In this document: one piece after another, positions 63,949 through 64,000 of the stretch
Layout: every line of letters starts with the position of its first letter
Position numbering within the stretch: the first letter of the stretch is position 1
DNA from: Verrucomicrobiia bacterium
GTDB taxonomy: Bacteria > Verrucomicrobiota > Verrucomicrobiia > Opitutales > Cerasicoccaceae
NCBI GenBank assembly: GCA_030432235.1
Contig: JAUIHT010000005.1
Location: forward strand, 248,001 to 312,000
Length of the DNA stretch: 64,000 nt
Reading direction: 5' to 3'
Program-made: the position numbers and the translations under genes
Notes under the pieces: model-generated
What the model was told of the DNA's origin: nothing
The model's input: the letters and a program-made list of their open reading frames with translations, nothing else
The model's database searches: none

Positions 63949-64000
63949 ACTTATTATCCGCATTTCACTATGCGAAATCTCCACTTTGGGCTATCAGCTT

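Overview
The window looks like a chromosomal segment of a Verrucomicrobiota bacterium, probably class Opitutia (Puniceicoccales/Coraliomargarita-like). This is inference from three things: a PEP-CTERM protein, a prepilin-like protein with the H-X9-DG motif, and high-GC coding throughout (about 58-60% GC by eye). No rRNA, tRNA, CRISPR, phage or insertion sequence was recognised. Nearly all of the sequence is coding; the longest non-coding stretch is about 320 bp.

Layout. Positions 1-7.3 kb hold the end of an unknown gene, a GluR0-like ligand-gated potassium channel, a UDP-glucuronate decarboxylase, and a very large secreted protein in which a GH16 glycosidase fold appears to be broken up by two insertions. 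Positions 7.6-17 kb hold a long PurF-like amidotransferase, an aminopeptidase P, a 45-residue membrane protein, an isolated OppB permease, a FUSC-family membrane protein, a CHASE-PAS histidine kinase and DHFR. Positions 17-22.4 kb hold a PEP-CTERM protein divergent from a pilin-like protein, then cysC-cysD-cysN (sulfate activation) and a minimal RNase III-like gene. Positions 22.4-26.3 kb are a leftward operon: acylphosphatase, ABC ATPase, ABC permease, membrane protein, aldose epimerase. Positions 26.4-32.3 kb form an envelope/protease neighbourhood: two divergent secreted S26-like proteins, a tiny lipoprotein, a GPP34 protein, a subtilase, a metallo-hydrolase and a long signal peptidase I.

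Positions 32.5-46.4 kb are the respiratory complex I operon nuoB to nuoN in standard order, with nuoA missing from its usual first position. Positions 46.4-58.9 kb carry tadA, a hybrid histidine kinase, a DUF983 protein, a MarR regulator, pyrD, an acidic-tailed protein, a Wza-like export lipoprotein, then trmL-smpB-rpoZ-methyltransferase (leftward), a fructokinase, a SulP transporter and a Mn-type superoxide dismutase. The window ends with mutL, an AT-rich gene of foreign appearance, and acs.

The most unusual feature of the window as a whole is a set of intergenic elements built from degenerate 7-9 bp words. In most of them the words are repeated on one arm and inverted on the other. At least four different words are used with this one architecture (9.5, 20.6, 22.0 and 53.1 kb). 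The 9.5 kb word also occurs in frame inside the mutL linker, and words of the 22.0 kb type supply the apparent start codons of two genes. Other points of interest are the split GH16 enzyme, the S26B-like pair, the subtilase with a collapsed Asp-His spacing, a MutL that has lost its endonuclease motifs, a stand-alone OvoA-type methyltransferase and a terminator-like hairpin in the pyrD leader.
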